Assembly: GCA_017645655.1 (NCBI GenBank)
Contig: JAGCNZ010000025.1
Coordinates: 1-44,409, forward strand
DNA: 44,409 nt
DNA from: Bacteroidaceae bacterium
GTDB taxonomy: Bacteria; Bacteroidota; Bacteroidia; Bacteroidales; Bacteroidaceae
Reading direction: 5' to 3'
Numbering within the stretch: the first letter of the stretch is position 1; every line of letters starts with the position of its first letter. The position numbers and the translations under genes are program-made. This document shows positions 23,996 through 32,389 of the stretch, piece by piece. The notes beneath the pieces are model-generated. The model made no database searches, was not told the origin of the DNA, and was given only the letters and a program-made list of their open reading frames with translations.

Positions 23996-24844
23996 ATGAA
24001 AAAGTTTTTTGCAATTATTGCAATGGTTGCTGCTTGCTCATTTGCCGCAACATCATCTGTAATGGCTCAGGAAGACGAAGTAACTGCCGAACAGGTAGAG
24101 GCTGCCGTTGACTCTGTTGCTGAGGACTCCACCGCCGCTGCTGCCGCTGAGGAAGAAGCCGTAGAAGCTGCTCCCATCGTGGAAGAAGAGAATGAAGGTG
24201 TTTTCAAAAACCTCAAGACAAAGTTCATCGAAGGTGGTGCAGGCTTCATGTCTCTCGTTGCCATCGCCCTGGTTCTGGGTCTCGCATTCTGCATCGAGCG
24301 TGTCGTTTACCTGACTCTCGCTCAGATTAACACTCGCAAGTTCTGCAAGGAGCTCGCCGACCTCGTTGCTCAAGGCAAGATTGCAGAAGCAATCGAGAAG
24401 TGCAAAGGCACACGTGGCCCCGTGGCACAAGTGAGCCGCAAGGCAATGGAATGCCTCGACAGCAATGACCGCAACGACATTGGCACCATCGAGCGCACCA
24501 TCAACATGGAAGCCGAAGTTCAGGGCACCTACCTCGAGGAGAACTGCTCTTGGATTACTCTGTTCATCGCAATGGCTCCTTCACTTGGCTTCTTGGGCAC
24601 TGTGATTGGTATGGTAATGGCCTTCGACGACATCCAGCGTGCAGGTGACATCAGCCCGACCGTTGTGGCTGGCGGTATGAAGGTCGCCCTTATCACAACC
24701 ATTTTCGGTATCATCGTTGCCCTGGTTCTCCAGGTGTTCTACAACTACATCCTCTCAAAGATTGAGGCTCTGACCAGTAACATGGAAGAGGCAGCTCAGG
24801 AGTTGCTCGTGATGTGTGTCAAGAGCGACAAGTGCAAGAAGTAA
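23996..24844 (+). CDS. exbB: ExbB/TolQ/MotA family proton channel protein
   Basis: A 282-residue inner-membrane protein with an N-terminal signal-like helix and an unusual Ala/Glu-rich acidic stretch (about residues 25-65), both common in Bacteroidetes homologues but absent from enterobacterial ExbB. Then come a first membrane helix (about 78-98) and the conserved pair of helices in the C-terminal half, with APSLGFLGTVIGMVMAF and PTVVAGGMKVALITTIFG. With ExbD it forms the proton-driven motor for TonB. It starts 51 bases after tRNA-Ser and may be read through from the tRNA promoter; no separate promoter was found. Confidence 0.93.
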   Translation: MKKFFAIIAMVAACSFAATSSVMAQEDEVTAEQVEAAVDSVAEDSTAAAAAEEEAVEAAPIVEEENEGVFKNLKTKFIEGGAGFMSLVAIALVLGLAFCIERVVYLTLAQINTRKFCKELADLVAQGKIAEAIEKCKGTRGPVAQVSRKAMECLDSNDRNDIGTIERTINMEAEVQGTYLEENCSWITLFIAMAPSLGFLGTVIGMVMAFDDIQRAGDISPTVVAGGMKVALITTIFGIIVALVLQVFYNYILSKIEALTSNMEEAAQELLVMCVKSDKCKK

Positions 24845-24847
24845 TTG

Positions 24848-24875
24848 GATTAGGGATTAGAGATTAGGGATTAGA
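24848..24875. repeat. Intergenic heptamer array after exbB
   Basis: Units GATTAGG, GATTAGA, GATTAGG, GATTAGA begin eight bases after... the exbB stop region and run toward the next gene. They are the reverse complement type of the array at 4031-4065. Confidence 0.8.
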
Positions 24876-24912
24876 AATCCTTTCTTAACTCTTAATTAAT
24901 TAAAGTAGAACT

Positions 24913-25398
24913 ATGAAGATTGAGAAAATATCGAGTCGTGTGCTCATGGCTTGCGTCTGCTTGATTGTAGTATGCTTTGCAGCATTCCTGCTCATTGGCT
25001 ACAACAATCCCGTAGGCGACAACAACGAGCCCAAGCTTACCAACGTCATCATGTGGCTCATGTATGCACTCATTCTGGTGACAGCTGGACTCACAGTCTG
25101 GTCGGCAGTTCGTGGCATGCAGAACAACAAGGGCAACGATCCCGCTGCCACAACTGGTGTACCTGGAGGCAAGATTACACTGTTCACGGCAGGCCTGACC
25201 ATTGTTTCCCTCGTCCTTGGATGGGTGATGGGAATTGGCGAAAAGGAATTCACTGCTCAGGACGGCACAGTGACTAGCGCAGGTTGGGTGACCGTGGTGG
25301 ACGTGTTCATGGTCAGCATGGGCATTCTGCTTCTGGCAGCAGCCATCGCAGTCATCGTCAGTATGACAGGTGTTTTGACAAAGAGTGCAAGTAAATAA
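24913..25398 (+). CDS. Small four-helix membrane protein of the exb cluster, function unknown
   Basis: A 161-residue protein with four hydrophobic segments (about residues 10-28, 46-66, 87-107 and 126-150) and a short loop rich in Gly, Asn and Pro between the second and third. I recognise no enzyme or transporter motif. Its position between exbB and exbD, on the same strand with 68- and 22-base gaps, strongly suggests a part of the same energising complex; this is inference from context. The start codon follows an AT-rich leader (TTAATTAATTAAAG). Confidence 0.75.
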   Translation: MKIEKISSRVLMACVCLIVVCFAAFLLIGYNNPVGDNNEPKLTNVIMWLMYALILVTAGLTVWSAVRGMQNNKGNDPAATTGVPGGKITLFTAGLTIVSLVLGWVMGIGEKEFTAQDGTVTSAGWVTVVDVFMVSMGILLLAAAIAVIVSMTGVLTKSASK

Positions 25399-25420
25399 AC
25401 CGACCTAAAAAGAGAAAGAT

Positions 25421-26023
25421 ATGGCAAAGACTAAAAAGAAGATGCCGGGCTTGAACACCACTTCAACGGCCGATATCTCTTTCATGTTGCTCATCTTCTT
25501 CCTGGTCACGACATCTATGGACACCGACATGGGTCTGGCACGTCGCCTGCCCAAGCCACCAGACCCAGACCAGGAGGATGCCACGATGGACATCAAGAGC
25601 CGCAACATACTCTACGTCCGCATCAATGCAGCGGGTCAGCTGTGGGTAAAGGACGAGATGAGCAGTGGCTACGGTGAACTGGGAGAGCTTCGCAACCGCG
25701 TCAAGGAGTTCGTCAAGAACGAACAGAACCTGAGCAAGCTGCCCGAGAAGCACGTAAAGAACATCGACCTGCTGGGCCAGTGCTTCGTGACGGACAAGCA
25801 TGTAGTCAGCCTTCAGACCGACCGCGGCACGCCCTACAACATGTACTTCCAGGTTCAGAACGAACTTGTGGCAGCATACAACGAACTGAGAAACGAATTG
25901 TCCAAGCAGAAGTTTGGCCGCGAGTACCAAAACCTGAAGGACGAGGAGAAGAAAGCTATCAGGGAATACTATCCGCAGAACATTTCTGAGGCAGAACCTA
26001 AAAAGTATGGAGGAGACCAATAA
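25421..26023 (+). CDS. exbD: ExbD/TolR family protein, copy 1
   Basis: A 200-residue single-pass inner-membrane protein. The N-terminal helix contains the proton-carrying aspartate D18 in TSTADISFMLLIFFL, followed by VTTSMDTD. The periplasmic part is longer than in E. coli ExbD (about 140 residues) and ends in a charged helical tail (EYQNLKDEEKKAIREYY). It shares its last base with the start codon of the second exbD gene (TAATG), so the two are tightly coupled. Two unlike ExbD proteins per ExbB is the usual Bacteroidetes arrangement. Confidence 0.92.
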   Translation: MAKTKKKMPGLNTTSTADISFMLLIFFLVTTSMDTDMGLARRLPKPPDPDQEDATMDIKSRNILYVRINAAGQLWVKDEMSSGYGELGELRNRVKEFVKNEQNLSKLPEKHVKNIDLLGQCFVTDKHVVSLQTDRGTPYNMYFQVQNELVAAYNELRNELSKQKFGREYQNLKDEEKKAIREYYPQNISEAEPKKYGGDQ

Positions 26024-26481
26024 TGGCAGGATTTAAGAGAAAAGAACGTCGTGGAATGCCTGAGATGAACACGTCATCTCTGCCCGACCTTATTTTTACC
26101 ATCCTATTCTTCTTCATGATGGTTACTACGATGCGCGAGGTGACACTGAAGGTTAAGTTCACCATCCCCGCAGGTACTGAACTCGAGAAATTGGAGAAGA
26201 AGTCGGTAGTATCGTTCATCTACGTAGGTCCCCCGACCGACAATCTGCGCGCCCAGATGGGTAGCAGCACGCGTATTCAGCTCAACGACCGCTATGCAGA
26301 AGCTAAAGAGGTCATGGACTTCGTAGCTGCAGAGCGCCAAGGCATGACGAATCAGGCAGAGCAGATTATCAGCATCAAGGCCGACCAGCACACACAGATG
26401 GGCTACATCACCGACATCAAGGAAGTGTTGCGTAAATCTTGGGCGCTGCGTATCAACTATTCAGCAACCAAGCGAAACTAA
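26023..26481 (+). CDS. exbD: ExbD/TolR family protein, copy 2
   Basis: A 152-residue single-pass protein with the functional aspartate D22 in TSSLPDLIFTILFFF and the following MMVTTMREV. The periplasmic domain is of ordinary size and ends DIKEVLRKSWALRINYS. It differs strongly from copy 1, so the two probably form a hetero-oligomer. It is the last gene of the exb operon; two hairpins follow. Confidence 0.92.
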   Translation: MAGFKRKERRGMPEMNTSSLPDLIFTILFFFMMVTTMREVTLKVKFTIPAGTELEKLEKKSVVSFIYVGPPTDNLRAQMGSSTRIQLNDRYAEAKEVMDFVAAERQGMTNQAEQIISIKADQHTQMGYITDIKEVLRKSWALRINYSATKRN

Positions 26482-26544
26482 GCCGAACTGTTCGGCCACA
26501 TAAAAGGAAGCGGTTCTCTCACATCAGGGGGAGCCGCTTTTGTT
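26482..26544 (+). terminator. Double hairpin terminator after exbD copy 2
   Basis: A first hairpin GCCGAAC-TG-TTCGGC (26482-26496) is followed by AAGCGG...CCGCTTTTGTT (26508-26544), whose stem ends in a T-rich stretch. The second is the likely terminator. Confidence 0.8.
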
Positions 26545-26595
26545 ATCGTGGGAGGCGGAAAATCCTTGCCTGACAGGACGCTTTTTCAAACACGG

Positions 26596-26732
26596 CACGT
26601 GATGTTTGACGTCTGCGCACTAAAAGGTGCCACTTGGTGCTAAAGCATCCAAGAATTTACCCACGTGATAAATTCATTTTACCCACGTGATATTTGAAAT
26701 ATTACACGTGATATTTTCATTTTACCCACGTG
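26596..26732. repeat. 22-bp-periodic CACGTG array C, upstream side of the biosynthetic cluster
   Basis: Perfect CACGTG at 26596, 26662, 26684, 26705 and 26727: steps 66 (three times 22), 22, 21, 22. Spacers read ATAAATTCATTTTACC, ATATTTGAAATATTA and ATATTTTCATTTTACC, that is, the reverse complements of the spacers in array D. It occupies the 430-base gap between the exb operon and the first ketosynthase; nothing else but the promoter at 26850-26879 was seen there. Confidence 0.85.
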
Positions 26733-26849
26733 ACGTTTGAGAATCAGGTGAGCGAGGTTTGAAAACACGACTGAAGGCGATATTATGTTTGGCATGAATA
26801 AAAAGATGGCAAATAATTATAAAATTCGCGGAAATACGGGCCACGATGC

Positions 26850-26879
26850 TTGTAATATCGAAAATAATTCGTACCTTCG
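26850..26879 (+). promoter_or_regulatory. Promoter of the biosynthetic cluster
   Basis: TTG at 26850-26852, 19 bases, then TACCTTCG at 26872-26879 (one mismatch from TAnnTTTG). The first start codon is 32 bases further on. This is the only promoter found before the first six genes; array C ends about 120 bases upstream. Confidence 0.55.
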
Positions 26880-26911
26880 CATAATAATGTTACCAAATTA
26901 CAAACAAGTTG

Positions 26912-28138
26912 ATGGCTAAGAGAGTTGTCATAACGGGCATGGGCATCTGGTCGTGCCTCGGGACAAGCACAGGCGAGGTGAGGGATGCGCTTCGTGAAGG
27001 GCGGTCCGGCATCGTTATGGACCAAGCGAGACTGGACTACGGATACCAGTCCGGACTGACCGGTCTGGTGAAGGCTCCCGTGCTGAAAGGACTGCTCGAC
27101 CGTCATTTGCGCCGCGGTTTCTCCGAGCAGGCCGAATATGCCTACATGGCCGGCCTGGAGGCGTTCCGCATGGCTGGCATCGACGAAGCGTACCTTACGG
27201 CCAACGAGGTTGGTTGCATCTTCGGTAACGACTCGTCGGCAAAGCCCGTCATCGAGGCCGCGAAGATTATGGAGGAGAAGCGAGATTCCCAACTGCTCGG
27301 GCAGAACTACATCTTCCAGAGCATGAACTCTACCGTCAACATGAACCTCAGCACCGCCTTCCACCTGAAAGGTGCGAACTTCAGCATCAGTGCAGCGTGC
27401 GCCAGCGGCAGCCACTCCATCGGACTGTCCTACCTGCTCATCAAGCAGGGACTGCAGGAGATGGTGCTCTGCGGCGGCGCTCAGGAAACGAGCCACCTGG
27501 GCATGTCCACGTTCGACGCCATCGGAGCGTTCTCCAAACGCATGGACGAACCCACGAAAGCCAGCCGTCCGTTCGACCGAGACCGAGACGGACTGGTGCC
27601 GAGTGGCGGCGGCGCGGCACTGGTTCTCGAGGAGTATGAGCATGCCTTGGCTCGTGGAGCAGACATCCTGGCAGAGGTGAAAGGCTACGGCTTCTCGTCG
27701 AACGGGACTGCCGTCATCAGCCAACCGAGCGACGAGGGCTGCGTCATCGCCATGACGAGGGCAATGAAAGATGCCGGCATGGAAGCCTCCGACATCGACT
27801 ACATCAATGCTCACGCCACCTCCACACTGCAGGGCGACAAGTACGAGGCCATAGCCCTCGACCGGCTTTTCCACGGTCAGCATGCACTCATCAGCAGCAC
27901 CAAAGGCATGACAGGCCACGAGTGCTGGATGGCAGGGGCAAGCGAAATAGTCTATTCCCTGCTCATGATGCAAGGCAACTTCGTGGCTCCAAACCTTAAC
28001 TTCAACAATCCGGACGAATACTCGGCGAGGCTCAACATCGCCCGGACAACGACAGAAACAGACATCAAAGCCGTCCTGAGCAACTCCTTCGGCTTCGGCG
28101 GCACAAACAGCGCACTGATAATAAGCAAAATATCATGA
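26912..28138 (+). CDS. Beta-ketoacyl-ACP synthase, FabB-like
   Basis: A 408-residue condensing enzyme with a complete catalytic triad: C163 in SAACASGSH, H301 in NAHATST and H336 in MTGHECWMAGAS. The last motif departs from the canonical GHTLGAAG. NSFGFGGTNSAL near the end is standard. It extends acyl or aryl-acyl chains on the carrier proteins encoded below. The ATG at 26912 is chosen over the TTG just before it. First gene of the cluster; its stop overlaps the methyltransferase start by four bases. Similar enzymes occur in aryl-polyene/flexirubin clusters of Bacteroidetes. Confidence 0.9.
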   Translation: MAKRVVITGMGIWSCLGTSTGEVRDALREGRSGIVMDQARLDYGYQSGLTGLVKAPVLKGLLDRHLRRGFSEQAEYAYMAGLEAFRMAGIDEAYLTANEVGCIFGNDSSAKPVIEAAKIMEEKRDSQLLGQNYIFQSMNSTVNMNLSTAFHLKGANFSISAACASGSHSIGLSYLLIKQGLQEMVLCGGAQETSHLGMSTFDAIGAFSKRMDEPTKASRPFDRDRDGLVPSGGGAALVLEEYEHALARGADILAEVKGYGFSSNGTAVISQPSDEGCVIAMTRAMKDAGMEASDIDYINAHATSTLQGDKYEAIALDRLFHGQHALISSTKGMTGHECWMAGASEIVYSLLMMQGNFVAPNLNFNNPDEYSARLNIARTTTETDIKAVLSNSFGFGGTNSALIISKIS

Positions 28139-29232
28139 ACCTCTTTCCCAACTTAAAAAGATACACCAGCGAGCAACTCTCTGCACGCGAGGCACAAAGG
28201 CAGGCCGAGTTCATCGCCTGGGGGCCAATCGTGTTCCAGGCAACCAGGCTGATGCTCAAGTTCGGCATCCTTGAGATGCTGAGAGACAGTGACGACGGAC
28301 TCACCGAAACTGAAGTCGTCGAGAAGAGCGGGCTGTCACAATATGCAGTGAAGTGCCTTCTGGAAGCCTCCCTCAGCATCGGCACCGTCCTCATCGACAC
28401 GGAAAGCGACCGCTACACCATCTCCAAGACAGGTTGGTTCCTGCTCAACGACCCTGCAACAAGGGTGAACATCGACTTCAACCACGACGTCAACTACATC
28501 GGGATGTTCAACCTCGAAGAGGCACTCAAGGAGGGACGACCGGTCGGACTAAAGCACTTTGGCGATTGGCCGACCCTGTACGAAGGACTCTCCTCCTTCC
28601 CCGAACAAGCAAAAGAGAGCTGGTTGAACTTCGACCACTTCTATAGCGACTCCTCTTTCCCCGAGGCGCTCCGCATTGTCTTTGCCGAGCACTTTGTCCG
28701 CTCGCTATATGACGTGGGCGGCAACACCGGCAAGTGGGCCCTGCAATGCGTCGCCTACGATGAAAACGCAGAAGTCACCATCCTCGACCTTCCCCAGCAG
28801 ATAAAGATGATGCAGGAGAACATCGCAGGCAAGCCAGGCGCCGAACGCATCAAGGGCTACGGCATCAATCTGCTCGACAAGCACGCCTCATTCCCACGAC
28901 ACGAAGGCGGCCTCGATGCCATCTGGATGTCGCAATTCCTCGACTGCTTCAGCGAAGAAGAAATCGTCAGCATCCTCTCCAGGGCAAAAGACGCGATGGA
29001 CCAGGACACGCGACTCTTCATTATGGAACTCTTCTGGGACCGCCAACGCTTCGAACCCGCAGCCTTCTGCCTCACGATGACCAGTCTGTACTTCACCGCA
29101 ATGGCCAACGGCAACAGTAAGATGTACCATTCCGACGACATGAGGCGTCTCATCTGTCAGGCCGGACTGCAGATAGAAAGCATCTACGACGGGCTGGGAC
29201 AGGGACACAGCATCATGGTTTGCAAACTATAA
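28135..29232 (+). CDS. SAM-dependent O-methyltransferase
   Basis: A 365-residue protein of the plant-OMT/acetylserotonin methyltransferase type: an N-terminal winged-helix dimerisation domain (about residues 20-110, with LTETEVVEKSGLSQYAVKCLLE) and a C-terminal Rossmann domain with the SAM motif LYDVGGNTGKWAL and LDAIWMSQFLDCFSEEE. It is coupled to the ketosynthase by an ATGA overlap. In aryl-polyene pathways such an enzyme methylates the phenolic hydroxyl or ring of the head group; the substrate here is inferred from context only. Confidence 0.85.
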   Translation: MNLFPNLKRYTSEQLSAREAQRQAEFIAWGPIVFQATRLMLKFGILEMLRDSDDGLTETEVVEKSGLSQYAVKCLLEASLSIGTVLIDTESDRYTISKTGWFLLNDPATRVNIDFNHDVNYIGMFNLEEALKEGRPVGLKHFGDWPTLYEGLSSFPEQAKESWLNFDHFYSDSSFPEALRIVFAEHFVRSLYDVGGNTGKWALQCVAYDENAEVTILDLPQQIKMMQENIAGKPGAERIKGYGINLLDKHASFPRHEGGLDAIWMSQFLDCFSEEEIVSILSRAKDAMDQDTRLFIMELFWDRQRFEPAAFCLTMTSLYFTAMANGNSKMYHSDDMRRLICQAGLQIESIYDGLGQGHSIMVCKL

Positions 29233-29244
29233 ACACATACATAC

Positions 29245-29487
29245 ATGAATAGAACAGAGATAGAAGAGAAGGTTAAGGACTTTCTGATTGAAGACTTCGA
29301 GATTGACGAAGACAAGATTCGCCCGGAAGCACGGCTCAAGGAGGACTTGGAGATAGACAGTCTCGACTTTGTCGACATCATAGTCATCGTGGATAAGTGC
29401 TTCGGGTTCAGGCTCAAGGCAGAAGAGATGGCAGGCGTCGACACCCTGGCACAGTTCTGTGATTACATCGAAAACAAAGTCAACTGA
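29245..29487 (+). CDS. Acyl carrier protein 1
   Basis: An 80-residue acidic four-helix carrier protein. The phosphopantetheine site is S39 in LEIDSLDFVDI, and the preceding EDLEIDSLD matches the usual DSLD box. It lies 12 bases after the methyltransferase and 11 before the acyltransferase. Two further carrier proteins in the cluster have different site sequences, so they probably serve separate steps. Confidence 0.93.
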   Translation: MNRTEIEEKVKDFLIEDFEIDEDKIRPEARLKEDLEIDSLDFVDIIVIVDKCFGFRLKAEEMAGVDTLAQFCDYIENKVN

Positions 29488-29498
29488 AACGACGGAAC

Positions 29499-30386
29499 AT
29501 GGCAGAGCAAAAGTGGGCAGGTACGACGTACGGCAACGCATGGATGCACAAATGGCTCATCCGCATGCTTCGGCATATTGATGTGCGCATCTTATATCTT
29601 TTCGTGGCCATCTTCGTCATCCCTGTCTGCCTGGTGCTGAACCCAAGCCGAGGCATCGCGTATCGCTACTTCCGACGTCGCATCGGGTATGGCAGGCTGA
29701 AGTCCGCCTGGAAAACATACGTCAACCATTGCCTCTTCGGACAAGTCGTTGTCGACAAGTTCGCGATGTATGCAGGCAAGAGATTCGATGTGGAAGTTGA
29801 GAACTACAATGAGTTCCTCAATCGCGCCTCAAGAAAAGAGGAAGGCTTCGTGCAGTTGAGCGCTCACATCGGCAGTTATGAGATAGCGGGATACACGCTT
29901 GCCGTCGAAGGCAAATGCTTCAACGCACTAGTCTTTGCAGGCGAAAAAGCCTCTGTCATGCAGAATCGCGACAAGATGTTCGCTGGCACAAATATCAAGA
30001 TGATAGCCATTCAACCCGACATGAGCCACCTTTTCAAGATAGACCAGGCACTGGCCGACGGCGGAATCGTCAGCATGCCAGCCGACCGCATCAACGGTTC
30101 GCAGAAATGTATCGAACACGTCTTCCTCGGAGCAAAAGCGAAGTTCCCGCTCGGACCATTCTCCGTAGCGACAATGAGAGGGCTCGATGTGCTTGCAGTC
30201 AACGTGATGAAAGCCTCGCTCACAAGTTATAAGATTTACGTCACACCGCTCGCATACGACAAGGGAGCCACACGACAGGAGCAGATAAAGCAGCTCTCAG
30301 AGGCCTATGTCGCCGAGCTTGAGAAGCGAGTTAGGCAGTATCCCACGCAATGGTACAACTATTTTGAGTTCTGGCAAGAAGGATAA
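29499..30386 (+). CDS. LpxL/HtrB-type lysophospholipid acyltransferase
   Basis: A 295-residue membrane-bound acyltransferase with one N-terminal hydrophobic helix (about residues 30-48). The family's HX4E catalytic motif is H123-IGSY-E128 in LSAHIGSYE, and the later block SMPADRING matches the PxDR-type substrate motif. LpxL-type enzymes use acyl-ACP donors, so it may move the finished polyene from a carrier protein to a lipid or sugar acceptor. It is followed four bases later by a ketosynthase gene. Confidence 0.85.
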   Translation: MAEQKWAGTTYGNAWMHKWLIRMLRHIDVRILYLFVAIFVIPVCLVLNPSRGIAYRYFRRRIGYGRLKSAWKTYVNHCLFGQVVVDKFAMYAGKRFDVEVENYNEFLNRASRKEEGFVQLSAHIGSYEIAGYTLAVEGKCFNALVFAGEKASVMQNRDKMFAGTNIKMIAIQPDMSHLFKIDQALADGGIVSMPADRINGSQKCIEHVFLGAKAKFPLGPFSVATMRGLDVLAVNVMKASLTSYKIYVTPLAYDKGATRQEQIKQLSEAYVAELEKRVRQYPTQWYNYFEFWQEG

Positions 30387-30390
30387 AAGC

Positions 30391-32025
30391 ATGATTCACG
30401 TAGTCGCCACAAACATAACATCGCCGCTTGGTTTCACAACGGAGGAGAACTATCAGGCAATCTTGTCTGGTCGTACTGCCCTACACCGCTATGAGGGTTT
30501 GTGGGGATTGCCTGAGCCATTTGCCGCTTCCCTGTTCAGCGAAGAGCAAAGAGCCATGCTTGCCATCGAAGGCTACACTTTCTTCGAAGCACTTGCCATT
30601 CGCTCCATTCGCACGGCTCTCACGTACACTTCGCTTGGTAATTCTCTTTCGAGAATCGTCCTCATATTAAGCACAACGAAAGGCAACATTGAGGCTTTGG
30701 GAGAGGAACTCTACTACCCTTCCAAGGCGGCACAGAGAATTGCCGAAGCCATCGGGCTGACAACAAAACCTATCGTCGTTTGCAATGCTTGCGTATCTGG
30801 TCTCTCAGCCCAACTTCTCGCAGACCGTTTGCTTTCGGCCAACCTTTATGATTACGCTATCGTGGTGGGCGCAGAGGTTCAGAGCAAGTTCATCGTCTCG
30901 GGTTTCCAAGCTCTTAAGGCTGTTTCGGAAGAGCCTTGTCGCCCTTTCGACATTGAGCGTAACGGTCTCAACCTGGGAGAAGCAGCTGCCACGATTGTGT
31001 TTGCGAGGACTTCCGACAAGGAGAGTTGGCAACTTACCCACGGAGCAGTCCGCAACGATGCCTATCACATCGTCTCTCCCTCCCCGCAAGGTGACGGACT
31101 GACGAACGCCATCAATGCCGTGATGGAAGGGCGAGACAAGTCACTTCTGGCAACTGTTTGCGTACACGGAACAGCCACTCTCTATAATGATCAAATGGAG
31201 TCGAAGGCCATAGAGCGTGCCAACCTCTCGGACATTCCGTTGTCTGCACTCAAAGGTTACTACGGACACACGATGGGAGCTGCTGGCGTGCTCGAAACCA
31301 TCCTTACCATGATAGCCACGGACGACGGCATAATCCTCCCGTCGAAGGGCTTTACGGAACCTGGCGTAAGCGGGAAAGTCAGCATCAGCAGCGAGCCAAG
31401 GAAAACCAGCAAGCGTGCTTTCCTGAAGCTCATGTCTGGCTTCGGAGGCTGCAACGTTGCGGCAATATATGAAAAGACAACGGACAACGAACTACAGACC
31501 ACGAACAAAACGACACTTGTAAAAGCCCATACCATCAGGATTTCCTCGGAGGAAGGCCTGACCTTGACAGACATCTACAAGCAGCAGATAGGGAATTATC
31601 CCAAATTCTACAAGATGGACCTCCTGACGAGGCTGGCCTTCGTAGCAACCGAACTGCTTCTAAAGGATGGTCAATGGTCAATGGTCAATGGTCAATTGCC
31701 TGTCATCTTCTTCAACCACTCGTCCTCCGTCGTGGCTGACCGCATGTATTTCGACACGATTCGAGATGCCGAGAACTACTTCCCAAGCCCCTCCGTCTTC
31801 GTTTACACCCTGCCAAACATCACGACAGGCGAGGTTGCAATTCGTCATCATCTGTGCGGCGAGACCTCCTTCTACATTCTTCCCGACAAGGACGAGGCTT
31901 TGATGAAGCAGATTCTGGAAGCCTCCATCGCCAGAACCGGCACGCCAACTGCCATCAGCGGCTGGGTTGATGCCGAGAGCGAAACCTGCTTCGAATGCGA
32001 ACTATCAGTGTATAACATTATATAA
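30391..32025 (+). CDS. Ketosynthase fused to a chain-length-factor-like domain (1)
   Basis: A 544-residue protein. Residues 1-365 form a ketosynthase with C134 (NACVSGLSA), H259 (VHGTATLYND) and H293 (GHTMGAAGV). Residues about 405-544 resemble the N-terminal half of a ketosynthase without catalytic residues, the type found as chain-length factor in aryl-polyene clusters: LLTRLAFVATELLL, then VIFFNHSSSVVADRMYFDTI and FVYTLPNITTGEVAIRHH. Four perfect ATGGTCA heptamers (31667-31694) lie in this second domain and encode GQWSMVNGQ. The ATG at 30391 is chosen because the longer open frame would overlap the acyltransferase gene by 80 bases. Confidence 0.82.
   Translation: MIHVVATNITSPLGFTTEENYQAILSGRTALHRYEGLWGLPEPFAASLFSEEQRAMLAIEGYTFFEALAIRSIRTALTYTSLGNSLSRIVLILSTTKGNIEALGEELYYPSKAAQRIAEAIGLTTKPIVVCNACVSGLSAQLLADRLLSANLYDYAIVVGAEVQSKFIVSGFQALKAVSEEPCRPFDIERNGLNLGEAAATIVFARTSDKESWQLTHGAVRNDAYHIVSPSPQGDGLTNAINAVMEGRDKSLLATVCVHGTATLYNDQMESKAIERANLSDIPLSALKGYYGHTMGAAGVLETILTMIATDDGIILPSKGFTEPGVSGKVSISSEPRKTSKRAFLKLMSGFGGCNVAAIYEKTTDNELQTTNKTTLVKAHTIRISSEEGLTLTDIYKQQIGNYPKFYKMDLLTRLAFVATELLLKDGQWSMVNGQLPVIFFNHSSSVVADRMYFDTIRDAENYFPSPSVFVYTLPNITTGEVAIRHHLCGETSFYILPDKDEALMKQILEASIARTGTPTAISGWVDAESETCFECELSVYNII
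31667..31698. repeat. Perfect heptamer array in a ketosynthase gene
   Basis: Four consecutive exact ATGGTCA units (31667-31694), then ATTG. Gain or loss of one unit would shift the reading frame of the fused domain. Confidence 0.88.
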
Positions 32026-32032
32026 TATAAGT

Positions 32033-32293
32033 ATGGAACAGTTAATTAACGACTTGAAATTACAAATCAAGGAAGCCCTCAACCTGGAGGAACTCTCGTT
32101 GGAGGAGTTCGACGAGAACGCTCCGCTCTTCGGCGACGAAGGCATCGGGCTCGATTCAATCGATGTGCTCGAGATTATTGTGCTGCTCGAAAAGAACTAC
32201 GGCATACGCCTTGCCAACCCGAAAGACGGGCGAGCTATCTTCCAGAGCGTCAAGACGATTGCCGAGTACGTACAGGCAAACAGGAAGAAGTAA
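32033..32293 (+). CDS. Acyl carrier protein 2
   Basis: An 86-residue acidic carrier protein with the attachment serine S42 in GIGLDSIDVLEIIVLLE. The FGDEGIGLDSID box is typical of the second carrier protein in aryl-polyene-like clusters. The ATG at 32033, seven bases after the ketosynthase stop, is preferred to an upstream in-frame ATG that would overlap. A pair of opposed heptamer arrays follows the gene. Confidence 0.92.
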   Translation: MEQLINDLKLQIKEALNLEELSLEEFDENAPLFGDEGIGLDSIDVLEIIVLLEKNYGIRLANPKDGRAIFQSVKTIAEYVQANRKK

Positions 32294-32296
32294 GAA

Positions 32297-32375
32297 AGTG
32301 AAGAACTAAGAACTAATAACTAAGAATAAAAGTAACTATTATTCATCACTCTTCACTCTTCGTTCTTCACTATAC
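32297..32375. repeat. Two opposed heptamer arrays between ACP 2 and the third ketosynthase
   Basis: AGTGAAG, AACTAAG, AACTAAT, AACTAAG, AATAAAA (32297-32331), then ATTCATC, ACTCTTC, ACTCTTC, GTTCTTC, ACTATAC (32341-32375). AGTGAAGAAC at 32297-32306 and GTTCTTCACT at 32362-32371 are exact reverse complements, so the RNA can fold into a long hairpin. Confidence 0.75.
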
Positions 32376-32389
32376 TTAATGATTAGAAA

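Noticed and set aside
24848-24875. Telomere-like or resolution-site repeat (GATTAGG)
   Set aside because: Only four units, in a circular-type gene context, and one of a dozen heptamer arrays with other words.
26596-26732. CRISPR array
   Set aside because: The period is only 22 bases with a six-base core, and the intervening sequence is itself repeated, so there are no unique spacers; no cas genes are present.
26783-27973. Long minus-strand open frame of 396 codons
   Set aside because: It is the antisense shadow of the first ketosynthase, Cys/His/Val-rich without domains, and covers the cluster promoter.
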